Source: Telopea speciosissima
Lineage: Eukaryota > Streptophyta > Magnoliopsida > Proteales > Proteaceae
Assembly: GCF_018873765.1 (NCBI RefSeq)
Contig: NC_057924.1
Location: forward strand, 6,572,001-6,636,000
DNA length: 64,000 bases
Direction of reading: 5' to 3'
This document shows, in pieces, positions 31,600 through 41,296 of this stretch. The notes beneath the pieces were generated by a model. It was not told where the DNA came from. It ran no database searches and saw only the letters and a program-made list of their open reading frames with translations. The translations under genes and the position numbers were made by a program. Each line of letters starts with the position of its first letter. The stretch's first letter is position 1.

Positions 31600-33114
31600 G
31601 AGAAAATTACTTGGACACCCCCTATACTATGGCCATTTTGCTTACGATTACCAACGTATGAAACAATTACTTGACACCCCTCGAAACTTGACGGTGTTAG
31701 TCTGCTGTTAGTGTTTAAATGAAAATGTCTATTTTAACCTTATCACCTATTCAATAGAAAACAATAAAATTAAAATTACCAAATTACCCTTCTTCTTCTT
31801 CTTCTTCCTGCAACCTAAAAAAAAAAAAAGAGACAGCCATGACTGTGAGTGAAGATACTACGAGAGATTGAGACCTGAACTCTGCGGTTCCCTGATTTTG
31901 GATTCAATCTGAACCCAGAATAAATTGCACCAAACTCAACGGTCCCTTCCCACTTATATTGGAAACCACAAACGCCACTCGGTCTTAGCTTCCAAAACAT
32001 TTCAATCTCTCTCTCCCTCTATTGTTTTGTTTTCCATGTTCTACATTATATATACCTGTAGATTAAATGTTTGCACTGAACTCGTGCAATGGTTGCATTT
32101 GTTTATTCTGCCTTTTCTCTCTCACTTATAATGGGTGTAATTTTATGGTGTAAGATGTTTATTGAATATCTGATGGAATCTGCCTTTCTCAGTTGTTATT
32201 GCCCGAGTCCTTGAGTCTTGAATTGGGGTAAAACCAGGGTTTAAAACAAGAATCGGTATCTGAATAGGGTTCAGCCTATTCCAATATGATGCTAGAATTT
32301 GTTTAAATTGGCCAGATTCTTTTTGCCTGAACCCTAGAAAACCTGTATGGATCATTTGCTCTAGAACAACAAGAATCAGGATCAGGTTCGGCCGATTTTG
32401 ATTTGCCTTCTCGATTCTGATTTTATATCTATGGGTCAAACAGGAAAAAAACGGAATGAAGCTCCAACCCCTGGACATGGGTGTGGGACTGTGGGGGTTT
32501 AGTTTCATCCATTGCTTGATCCGTTAGTCTCCGAGTAGTTTAGATGGAATAATAGAAAATAGATTCAGAGGCGTACGAGATCTTCAATCGTTTATTGGTA
32601 GAACGATCTAAGCATGAATGCGAGGAAAGAGACAAGGAAAGCAGCGGTGACCGATGCGGAGACGGCACCGAGTCCGGCACTAGAAGTAGGACTTGGAGCC
32701 GGAGCATCAGCAGCGATAGCATCTCTAATGAAGGAGAAGACAGCGAGGACGACTGCCATGAGAGCCACAAACAAAGCTTTTATCTTTGATTCCGATTCGA
32801 CTTTTCAGGCTTAATCTTCGAGATGCCCTAATGGTTTATGAAACAGTAGCCATGGTTGCTGGTTTTTTTTTTTTGGGTTGCAGGAGGAAGGAGAAGAAGA
32901 AGAAAGAGAATGGGGGCAAATATGTCACTTCACTCACCTTAAGGGTAGTTTAGACATTTACAAAATATTTAACCCATGGTAACGTTGACTGACTAATGGA
33001 CAGGGCTACTTGAAAGAAATGGTAAACCGCAGGGGGTGTTCAAGTAATTGTTTCAAATGTTGGGAAGACTAAGTAATTAGGCCATAGTACAGGAGGTGTC
33101 CAAGTAATTTTCTC
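31600..33114. mobile_element. Pack-MULE 7 (carries arabinogalactan peptide gene)
   Basis: A 1,515-bp element has ends gagaaaattacttggacacc and, reverse-complemented, gagaaaattacttggacacc; further matching blocks are actatggcc and gaaacaattacttgacacc / gaaacaattacttgaacacc. The flanks ctttttata (31591-31599) and ttttttata (33115-33123) agree at 8 of 9. It lies inside a hAT-like element. The inner DNA includes a captured small cell-wall protein gene on the minus strand. Confidence 0.9.
32592..32774 (-). pseudogene. Captured arabinogalactan peptide (AG-peptide) gene
   Basis: The minus frame encodes a signal sequence (MAVVLAVFSFIRDAIA from the ATG at 32757-32759), a very short mature part ADAPAPSPTSSAGLG with the Ala-Pro/Ser-Pro pattern used for arabinogalactan glycans, and a hydrophobic end (TAAFLVSFLAFML) of the GPI-anchor type. 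This is the full plan of a plant AG-peptide. Codons upstream of that ATG (SKIKALFVAL) also fit the family, but the normal start codon is missing, so the signal peptide would be short. The coding part is otherwise whole. It lies inside Pack-MULE 7. Confidence 0.75.
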
Positions 33115-33675
33115 TTTTTTATAAGAAATCAATACCAACATGAAAATCATGTTAAAAAAAATTTGTTTCCTATAATTATGTATACATACATGGTAAACCG
33201 TACCGATCCCCGTATCAAACTGATAATCAATAAGAGGAAATTGAAATAAACTGAATCCAAACCGACCAACCGAAATCAAACACTCCCTTGTTAGTTTTGT
33301 TTTGGATTCACCCATACCCACAACGAAACCGATTCAACTGTATAGAAATCGGACCGAACAGGACCAATTGATACCCCTACCAAGGAGCTTAACTGATAAT
33401 CTCATGTCAATTTTCTCTAACCTTTTACAAATCTTTTTTTTTTTCTCCTTCCAAACATAATCAAAAACTTCCCTACATCCATGCTCATAAGATTTTTTTT
33501 GTCATTCTTGCCCACCACACATTTCTACCCTTGCTTCATTCCCTCAACACTTCCTAGAACTATTTATCAAAAATTTTCTTTCTCAAATGAAAGCTCTTAG
33601 GGGACATGTAGTTATCCCCATAAGTACATTATTCTTAGTCCAGTACTGTGATATGTGGTAATATCAATTTTTTAA

Positions 33676-33808
33676 GGGCTCGTGCTCTCTGTGCCGCAGT
33701 GTGGGCTGCGCCCAGACACATGGGTCTGCCACTCAGGGGGGTAGGATGATCATTGCACCCATCCCCATGTGTCAGCTACGCCCTCGACACAGAGAACATT
33801 TTCCCTTT
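33676..33808. mobile_element. Small MITE
   Basis: The end aagggctcgtgctctctgtg faces, in inverse orientation, cacagagaacattttcccttt. The GC-rich interior has cagacacatggg and cccatgtgtcagc as inverted blocks. It is non-coding. A related sequence with cacagagaaca is at 54793-54985. Confidence 0.6.
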
Positions 33809-34295
33809 AATTATAAATAGGTCTCTACATTAATTAAAAAATGTTTGCATTGGTGTATGATTTGTCCATCATGGATATCCTTTTGGTCATAGGCATGTCT
33901 ATCTACTCGTACTTCTTTTGCATATGATCATTTGTTTTTTTTAAATTATGGTCGTTAAATAAGGAAGATGTTACGGTGGCATTTTCATAATTATGCCTAT
34001 TGAAAATAACTAAATCAGTAAATATCGATTCGTGTTGGAAGTGATTCCATTAAAGTGCTGGCCAAATATCATTCTGTTTTTTTTTTTTCTGTCCTGGAAA
34101 CAATTTTTCGTCAGCTTACCAAGTGCCAATCTACTCCTTATAATTACAATCTATGAGTAGAATTAAGAAAAAGTACTTATGGATCAAAAGTATTTTTTGA
34201 GAGCAGAATTGTTATCAAACGACATGTTAGTGTTTGCGATTCGTAACAAAAAAATGACAAAGATGGTCACGGATTTTGCAAGCCTACCAACCATC
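33809..34295. other. Intergenic
   Basis: No gene is seen. Bases 34160-34280 resemble 36330-36405 (tagtgtttgcgattc and tagtgtttccaattc, then gattttgcaagc and gattttgtaagc), an old duplication or shared small repeat just upstream of two hAT-like ends. Confidence 0.4.
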
Positions 34296-36240
34296 TACGG
34301 GTGTCAATTTAAGACTAGATTTGGGAATCAAAAAAACCGACCCAATAAGAACCAAAATCACCCACTCATTAAGTTATCGATCTGTTTTTAAATCTAAGTT
34401 TTGAAACCACTTAGTAAACAGGTCGGGTCATTTTGGGACGGGTCTCCCTATGGTTTTGAAACCGAAAGATCAATCCGAACGGAAAAGACCTATTTCCAAC
34501 TTACATTTAATCATATATTTTTTCCCTCCTGAAAATGCCCATTTGTCCAAATGCTCGTTTACAATTTTTCTAATTGTAAATTCTCCCCTATTTTAAACAA
34601 ATTATAGCAGTTTGGTCTTGTCCGTTAATTTGGAACATTAAATGTTAGTTTTAGGAAATGTAATGACCAAAATACCCTTTTGACAAAAACCAACCAAAAT
34701 TAAAAAATAAAATGACCAAATTACCCTCATCTTCCCCAAATGGTTTAAGGGTTAAAACTGAAAATTGAAAAACACCTAGATCTATCCAAAAAACCATCTT
34801 TTGCAAAGACTCCCAAGGACGTGAAGATCCAGGGGATCTGGTATGCTCAACTCCAGTAGAGTGGGGTTTCTTTGATTTGGGATTTTTTAGAACTTCCCGT
34901 CTTCAATAGTTCAACCTCACCAACCCTCTTTCCTTTTCCTTTTTGTTGTAAAATCAAGAAAAACAGTGGATGTTCAATCGTTTTATAGAAGTCTAGCAGT
35001 CTCTTTCAATACACACTAGCAACACCATTGATGTTGCAACTACAACCTCAACCAAGCACTGTCTGTGTGTGGCTGGAAATGGGTAAAAAGAAAAAGATTA
35101 AAGACCATTATGAAATCAAAATGCATCAGCAGCATAATGCAATCCACGGAAAAGATAACCCATTAACAGATCTTCAAGAAATCAAAATCAGCCCATGATG
35201 CAGACTACACAAGAGGGATAACCCATTAATGGATGATTTAAGTAATTTAGTGATAGAAAAACAATTTCCAGCTAACCCTTCTACAGTAGGACGAAAGCTG
35301 AACTGGGTCACCATAAATTTTTCAAATTGGTCCCCAATTCAATAAATCGTGAGGAGCCCTTGGCTCTACAAATTTAAATAGAAAACAAATAAATCATGGA
35401 GCATACAAGCCCATCTTCCCCAATTTTGTCTGCTGCTGTTTTTCGATTATCTTACAAACTTTGAAACATTCAGTTTCCTGTTTCCCTCCAGAAAATTTCC
35501 CAGTGCTCTGAAGATCCCTTCTCCAGTACTTGGAACCCATTTCGTTGCTGAGGAATGAAATTCAAAATATTCAGTTTTGCTTTCGTTCGGGTATGTTAAA
35601 AGCTAGGAATCAATTGGATTATCAGGAATTTATTCTAATTTTCGTTCGGATTTTTTATTCGATTGTTCCATGATTGAGGAGAACCTTTGTTTATGGTCTT
35701 TCATATTTTTGTTTGTGGGGTTTTTCTCTTGCACTGTTGCTGTGTTAGCTTTCTCTATAAGAGTTCAAGTAATAAAATTTCCAGCAATGATCTCTTTGAG
35801 ATTGCACATGGTTTTTTGATAGATCTAGGGTTTTTTCAATTTTCAGTTTCAGACCCTAAACCATTTGGGGAAGATGAGGGCAATTTGATCAGTTTATTTT
35901 TTAATTTTGATTGATTTTTGTCACAAGGGCGTTTTGGTCATTACATTCCTTAAAACTAACGTCTATCATCCCAACTTAACGGACAATACCAAAATGCTAC
36001 AATTTGTTTAAAATAAGGTAGAGTTTACAATTACAAAAGTTGTAAGGGGGCATTTGGACAAATGGATATTTTCAGGGAGGCATTTGTAAAAAACCCTTAT
36101 AGTTATATGCTTATAGATGGATATTTGGTTATTTGTGTATATGGATGGATATTTGATTATTTTTATGGTTCAGAATGAATATTTAATTATTTATATATTT
36201 AAGAATAAATATTTGATTATTTGTATATAGAACAAGGGTA
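34296..36240 (+). repeat. R1 repeat copy with intact left end, host to MULE 8
   Basis: It starts tacgggtgtcaatttaagac, the left hAT-like end missing in the other copies, continues with gatttgggaatc and ggtttcaaa-type blocks to 34522, and resumes after MULE 8 with tatgcttatagatggatatttgg to about 36240. The right terminal bases (ttgacatccta) are absent. Confidence 0.55.
34523..36095. mobile_element. MULE-like element 8
   Basis: TIRs of about 300 bp are clear: left ctgaaaatgcccatttgtcc, right (reverse complement) ctgaaaatatccatttgtcc, then ttgtaaa, aacaaatt.tagca, gtccgttaa and a last block tcttccccaaatggtttaag / tcttccccaaatggtttagg. The outermost bases are unclear and no 9-bp duplication was found. 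The centre (34820-35800) looks like transcribed 5' leader DNA (aaattcagttttgctttcg) and includes a 75-codon frame at 35687-35914; the source gene is not recognised. Confidence 0.75.
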
Positions 36241-36410
36241 GGCACCCAAACTTAGGTTTTAACCAAAAAAATTAAACTTAGGGTGGATAGGATATTTCCA
36301 AAGAAATTTCCACTCAAGTAGCTATCATTTAGGACTATTTTTTAGTGTTTCCAATTCTATACCTGAAAAAAAAATAATGAAACTGTTTATAGATTTTGTA
36401 AGCTTGTTTG

Positions 36411-36779
36411 TAAGGGTGTCAAAGTTCAGCTAGAACCGATTAGACTGATTGAAATCAATCGATTCAGCTAGGACCGAACTAAACTCTTATCAGTTTGGAA
36501 GCTTAGGGTAGGTTTTATTAAACCGGCAGCAATCGAAACCAAGACTTGACCGACCAAGGTTGGACCAAACCCAATAATAATCGTTTCCTTATGTATACAA
36601 TGTAAATCCAAAATTGGACCAGACAAATCAAATCCGATAGTAATCCGATTACAAATCTATTAAATAAAATGATAAAAATAGACCAAAATGGATCAAAACC
36701 GAAAACTTTTCTAATAGTTTGGTTTCGGATTAATCTAATAACTGATCAAAACTAACCAAACCGACCAATTGATATCCTA
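36411..36779. mobile_element. hAT-like MITE
   Basis: The left end taagggtgtcaaagttc and the right end, reverse-complemented, taggatatcaattggtcgg are hAT-like and similar to those of 31350-33379. The inside has aaaccgaccaa and gaccgaac blocks. The flanks agree only in their first four bases (cttg), so the duplication is doubtful. Confidence 0.55.
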
Positions 36780-36786
36780 CTTGACC

Positions 36787-36920
36787 AAGTTGGCTCTCTT
36801 GGGATAACGCCTAAGTTAGAGAGAAAATTAGGAAGATTGAGATTATAAATGCAGCAAGAGCAAAATCTGCATGGAGTTTACCAAGTGGGTGAATTTCTCA
36901 GAAAGAAGCCGGAGAAGTTT
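36787..36920 (+). repeat. Segment repeated at 38697-38830
   Basis: The strings ctcttgggataac, gagagaaaattag, gcagcaagagcaaaatctgcatgg (in parts) and tcagaaagaagcc recur at 38697-38830, directly upstream of PMD gene E. The second copy reads ctcttgggataac, gcagcaagagcagaatctgc and tcagaaagatgcc. It is probably an upstream piece of a PMD gene duplicated about 1.9 kb apart. Confidence 0.65.
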
Positions 36921-37396
36921 TTTTTGTAGCTCATCAACTGCGCTAGGCAGCTGTGTTGTTGAGGTTCATATTTATTTATATACTTATAGACGGATATTTG
37001 GTTTTTACAAAAAACAAAATGACTATTTGGTTATTTGTGTGTTTATGGGATGAATATTTGATTATTTGTCTACTTAAGAATTGATATTTAATTATTTATA
37101 TATTAAAAAAATAAATATTTGGTTATTTTTATGTGTAGATAAAAAATTTTAGAATTTGAGACACTATAATAGTACTTAGAATCAAATAGGAACCAAAACC
37201 GGTCCAACTTTACCCCACCTATTATTAAATGGTTTTGGATCTCAATAATAGAACCAATTAGAAAAATGGACCGGTTCTATTCTTGATTTGTATTAGTATC
37301 AAGTGCAACCAATATCGATATGGGTACATATTGGCCAATACGAAATCGGATACCTCAATCCATGTAACCATCACTGTTTTTCAATGATTTTTTTTT

Positions 37397-38622
37397 GGTT
37401 TGTTTTTTCAAATGCCCCTTTCAAATTGCCCATGTGTATAAATGTACCTGTGAAACTTTATTATTTTCAATTACACCCCTATTTTTCAAATTTTGTAACA
37501 TTTTAGTCCAATCCAATAGTCTAAGACGTTAGCATTAATTTGAGAGAATCTAACGACCAAAATACTCTTATGATAAAAACCCACTAAAATTAAAGAGTAA
37601 AGTGACCAAATTGCTCCCGAGACTTCAAGGTTTAACCTCTTTTTTTTTAAACCATTATTTGCAGAAAATAAAACATGGGCTGATGGTGTAAACCTTTGCA
37701 GAAAAGTGGATCATTGGATCTATTATTAGTTTGAAACTGTGAAACAAATTCTAGATTATTAAGTTGAGGCTCCCAAATTTCCCGCTTTACCATCTCCTGA
37801 CATGGCGTCTTTTGGATCTGATTCTGTGAAATCGCCACCTCCCTCTCCCCTCGTTAGCTAACTGAGGCCATTTACTGTCAAAGTTCACTGCCGGGTTGTG
37901 GTTTGGAATGTCGATGTTACTAGCACTCTAAGCGTCGACAACAAAAAGTTTGTACCCTTGGCTGGTCTAACCTTGCCATGTGAGAAGAGAAATTTTATCT
38001 CATCCCTAATTTTATGTCTCAGAGTACCAATAAAATATCTTACCCTAAACATCTAGGGTTCCTTCAGCTACCAATCTTGAACCTTTGGATTCACCCTACC
38101 AAGCTTGGCTGCATAACTCAAACCACAGAAAATAAGCAAGTCCAACGTATAACAAACTCATGTTAGAGCTACAGAGAGAGGAGGAAAAAGAATGGGAAGG
38201 CAGAGATGAGATGGGTTTCATTGGTTTGTAGCTTTTATCTGCCTAGAGATTATCACAGCTATCAACAAGTCCATGAAAGCACTTCTTTGCACCATCATCT
38301 TAGTACTAACTAAGATGGGCATGACGGTAGCCATACTGTAAATTTTCCCCAAATCGATTTTCAGTTTTAAATCCTAAACGATTTGAGAAAGATGAGTGCA
38401 ATTTGATTATTTTACTCTTTAATTTTAAGAGATTTTTATCATAAGGGCATTTTAATCATTAGATTTCCTGAAATTAATATCAAACGTTCTAGACTAATGG
38501 ACTAGATTAAAATGTTAGAAAGTTTGAAAAATAATGGTGTAATTAAAAATAGTAAAGTTTCAGACGTACATCTGTACAAATGCGCAATTTGAGGAGAGGG
38601 CATTTAGAAAGAAAAAAACCCA
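37397..38622. mobile_element. MULE-like element 9
   Basis: The left end (ggtttgttttttcaaatgcc) and the reverse-complemented right end (gggtttttttctttctaaatgccc in pieces) lead into blocks tcaaattgc.cat, gaaactttattatttt / gaaactttactattttt, and caattacacc / taattacacc, about 230 bp in all. It is related to element 8 (gaccaaaata.tctt, cataagggcattttaatcat). No target duplication is clear in the T-rich flank. Near 37800 a frame starting MASFGSDSVKSPPPSPLVS runs into a stop; its source gene is unknown. Confidence 0.65.
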
Positions 38623-39130
38623 AGGGTTTTTTTTTTTAAATGAGACATTGTTTTTTAGTGATTACAAAGTACTAGCAGAAAAAAAAGATAAGCTTCACTC
38701 TCTTGGGATAACCGAAAATTTGTGAGAGAAAATTAGTTGAAGATTAGGATTAGAAGTGCAGCAAGAGCAGAATCTGCATGGAGTAGGCCAGGTGGGTGAA
38801 CTGGTCAGAAAGATGCCTGAGAAGTGGCTTTTCTCAGTCAAAGTGATTTCCTGTATTGTTTAGAGTACTTTTGTTAATTGGGGGAGAGAAAAAACCAGTT
38901 CTCTGGGCTGCGTGAGCAATGTAGCACAATTCCCACTACCCATCACCACCACCACTACCACTTCTCCTTATCCCCAAGCGGAGGATTTCCATAGGCCATT
39001 CTTTCCATTTTTTTTTTTCTTCTCTCTCCAAGCCAAACCCTAACCATTTTAAAATGGCGGAGTTTCCTATCTAAAAGTTCTGTGCTTTTGAAAAGACCAG
39101 GGGAGAGGAGAGAGTGACAAAGAGTTAAAA

Positions 39131-41296
39131 ATGGAATTACCAGTCTTTAGCCCTGTTCCTGAACATACTCAAGCTCAATTTGCAGTGCCAATGGTGGAAG
39201 GAAAAAATCATCATCTTACAATGGCAATGGTAGAAGACTATTTAAAAGAGGAATCAAGTTCCATGGTGGAGCGAAAAGAGGAACTGGTGTCACGGATTGG
39301 AGGAAAACCCACACTCAGAATCGGTAGATTTCTTAAACCTTGTGTTGATCATGTTAATGAAGCAGCTGGGATTCCTTTAGTTCCTCTTCTTTCTGAAATC
39401 ATCACTTTCAGACACTGCAAATGGCCTCCAAAAATCCTGTTTAAAGGATGGAGATGTCCCCAGAAGAAATGGAAGTACTGGATCGATCGTTTGCAGCCAT
39501 TGTACGGACCCATATGGGTGAAGGCTGGTATTTACAATGCGATCATGGCTTCTACTTACAGAGTTCGAAAGGACCAAGATTTGGTCCTTGCATTACTGGA
39601 GAAATGGTGCCCTCACACCAGTTCGTTCGTCTTTCCATGGGGAGAAGCAACAATTACTCTTGAAGATACCTTCATTCTTGGTGGATTCTCCTTTGTTGGA
39701 AAACCCATTACTGAACCTCTAACGAAAGAGCAAGAGAAGATGGAGAAGAAGATGGAAGAAGAACATGATGGGTTCTACAAACACCAATGGTGGAGCCCCT
39801 CTAACTCAGAATGGATTAATCATTTCATGGAGACCCAGATCGAATTGGAGCATGTAGCCTTCATCTCCTTGTGGCTGTTAAGGTATGTCTTTCCAACACC
39901 TTCTGAGAGAGCTGTGGGTCGGCATGTCTTCCCCATTGCCATCCGTTTGGCTCAAGGGACACCCATTGCTCTTGGACCTGCAGTGCTTGCAAGTCTCTAT
40001 CGTGATCTTAGGTTTCTTAAAGAACAATGTGTTCATAACCTTCTTGGATCAAAAAAGGAATATCTTGAAGATGATTTCCATCTCAGCGTTTGGGCGCCAT
40101 TTCAATTCATGCAGCTCTGGGCTTGGGAAAGGTTTCCATCTTTGAGACCAGAGAACCCCAATTCTCTCCGTCCTGGTGAACCCAGAGCAGCTCTGTGGAG
40201 CAAACTGACGACTAACATGAGTGTTGAGTTGGTGAGGTTGGTTATGAGCTCACCTGAAAACTATCAATGGCGTCCTTATGCTGCCAACTTGAGCAACTGG
40301 TGTCTCCCTTCCATCTACAGTGAAAGGGAAAAATGGGTTTCCCAAAGTCCAGATGGGGATGACGAGTCGCAGTCCTTTGCCCATTGCTTGTGGGCTTCTG
40401 AGTTAGTTGGGATAGACAGTAAAGAACACTATCTTCCACATCGAGTGGCTATGCAATTTGGATTAGATCAAGACATCCCTGGTTATCTTGGCCTTCCCAG
40501 GGGAACTTGCAGCGAGCCCTTTAAATTTGCTATGTTCTCTGTCCCACCTGGGCATTTCGAATCAGATGTAACGAGGAGATACTCAGAATGGTGGAAGCAA
40601 TCCATGCTGCTTCGTCGAGAAGCAATCAAGTATGCTTTAACTCAAGTTCAAATTCAGGAGAACCCAAGAAAATTAGCCAAACGTAAACGTTCAATGAAAG
40701 AAAAGGCAAGAGGTAACAATGGCTGGCCTCTTACATTGGTTTCTTCTGAGAATCACAAGCAGAGCTTTCGAGATTCTACTACTGATGAAAACGAGACACA
40801 GGAATTGAAAAACCTTCAACTGGCAAAAGTGAAGGAGGAAGACCCCTATGGTCCAGTTCCCCCTGGATTTTCACCAAAATGTAACAGGTTAAACTTGGAA
40901 GATTCAAGCCACAAAGATGAACATTCAGTCCTGCAAAAGTTTAAACTTCTGAAAGACCTCAATGAGTCTGCAATTGGAAGCATGCCAGCTAGTTCTGCCT
41001 CAACTATAGCAACAAACAGAGATTTGGAAGATTCACTACCTAGATCAATAGGTAGAACTGTAGAAACAGAAATTTTCTTGGGAGGAAATGAAGAAGCCCG
41101 TAAAGATCTCATGGAGAAGAACTCAATCGAAGAGAAGGGCAGCCATATACCCACGGAGGGAAACACAGCAAGGAAGGCAATTGAACTGGAAGCTCGGGTT
41201 TGGGAGCTTGAGAAAGAGATTTCTGGGCTTAAAGAGAAATTACGTTCTAAAGAAGCGGGTAAACCTACAAATCAGAGCCCATCGCAGGCTGATTAA
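39131..41296 (+). CDS. Plant mobile domain (PMD) protein, intact copy E
   Basis: A single-exon frame of 721 residues. The PMD core spans roughly residues 50-500: LRIGRFLKPCVDH, IPLVPLLSEIITF, KAGIYNAIMASTYR, FVFPWGEATITLEDTFILGG, IELEHVAFISLWLLRYVFP, MQLWAWERFPSLRP and RRYSEWWKQSMLLRREAI. A basic stretch near 515-530 (LAKRKRSMKEKARG) may be a nuclear signal. VPPGFSPK lies near 575 and a probable coiled coil at about 681-707 (IELEARVWELEKEISGLKEK). PMD proteins such as MAIN and MAIL1 of Arabidopsis are nuclear and act in transposon silencing and genome stability; this relative is closer to the long single-exon type and its own role is unknown. It is the only undamaged PMD frame here. ATG 39131 is the first in frame. 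Confidence 0.92.
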   Translation: MELPVFSPVPEHTQAQFAVPMVEGKNHHLTMAMVEDYLKEESSSMVERKEELVSRIGGKPTLRIGRFLKPCVDHVNEAAGIPLVPLLSEIITFRHCKWPPKILFKGWRCPQKKWKYWIDRLQPLYGPIWVKAGIYNAIMASTYRVRKDQDLVLALLEKWCPHTSSFVFPWGEATITLEDTFILGGFSFVGKPITEPLTKEQEKMEKKMEEEHDGFYKHQWWSPSNSEWINHFMETQIELEHVAFISLWLLRYVFPTPSERAVGRHVFPIAIRLAQGTPIALGPAVLASLYRDLRFLKEQCVHNLLGSKKEYLEDDFHLSVWAPFQFMQLWAWERFPSLRPENPNSLRPGEPRAALWSKLTTNMSVELVRLVMSSPENYQWRPYAANLSNWCLPSIYSEREKWVSQSPDGDDESQSFAHCLWASELVGIDSKEHYLPHRVAMQFGLDQDIPGYLGLPRGTCSEPFKFAMFSVPPGHFESDVTRRYSEWWKQSMLLRREAIKYALTQVQIQENPRKLAKRKRSMKEKARGNNGWPLTLVSSENHKQSFRDSTTDENETQELKNLQLAKVKEEDPYGPVPPGFSPKCNRLNLEDSSHKDEHSVLQKFKLLKDLNESAIGSMPASSASTIATNRDLEDSLPRSIGRTVETEIFLGGNEEARKDLMEKNSIEEKGSHIPTEGNTARKAIELEARVWELEKEISGLKEKLRSKEAGKPTNQSPSQAD

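Larger units (their letters stand above)
31350..33379. mobile_element. hAT-like non-autonomous element, host to Pack-MULE 7
   Basis: The left end is taggagtgtcaaaatg and the right end, reverse-complemented, taggggtatcaattgg. The flanks ccatggac (31342-31349) and ccaaggag (33380-33387) match at 6 of 8, the size hAT elements produce. Both halves have accgaacc / ggttcggt-type sequence. Without the nested MULE it would be about 500 bp and has no transposase. Confidence 0.75.

Noticed and set aside
39035-39055. aaaccctaacc as an interstitial telomere repeat
   Set aside because: Only one and a half units occur; it is not an array.
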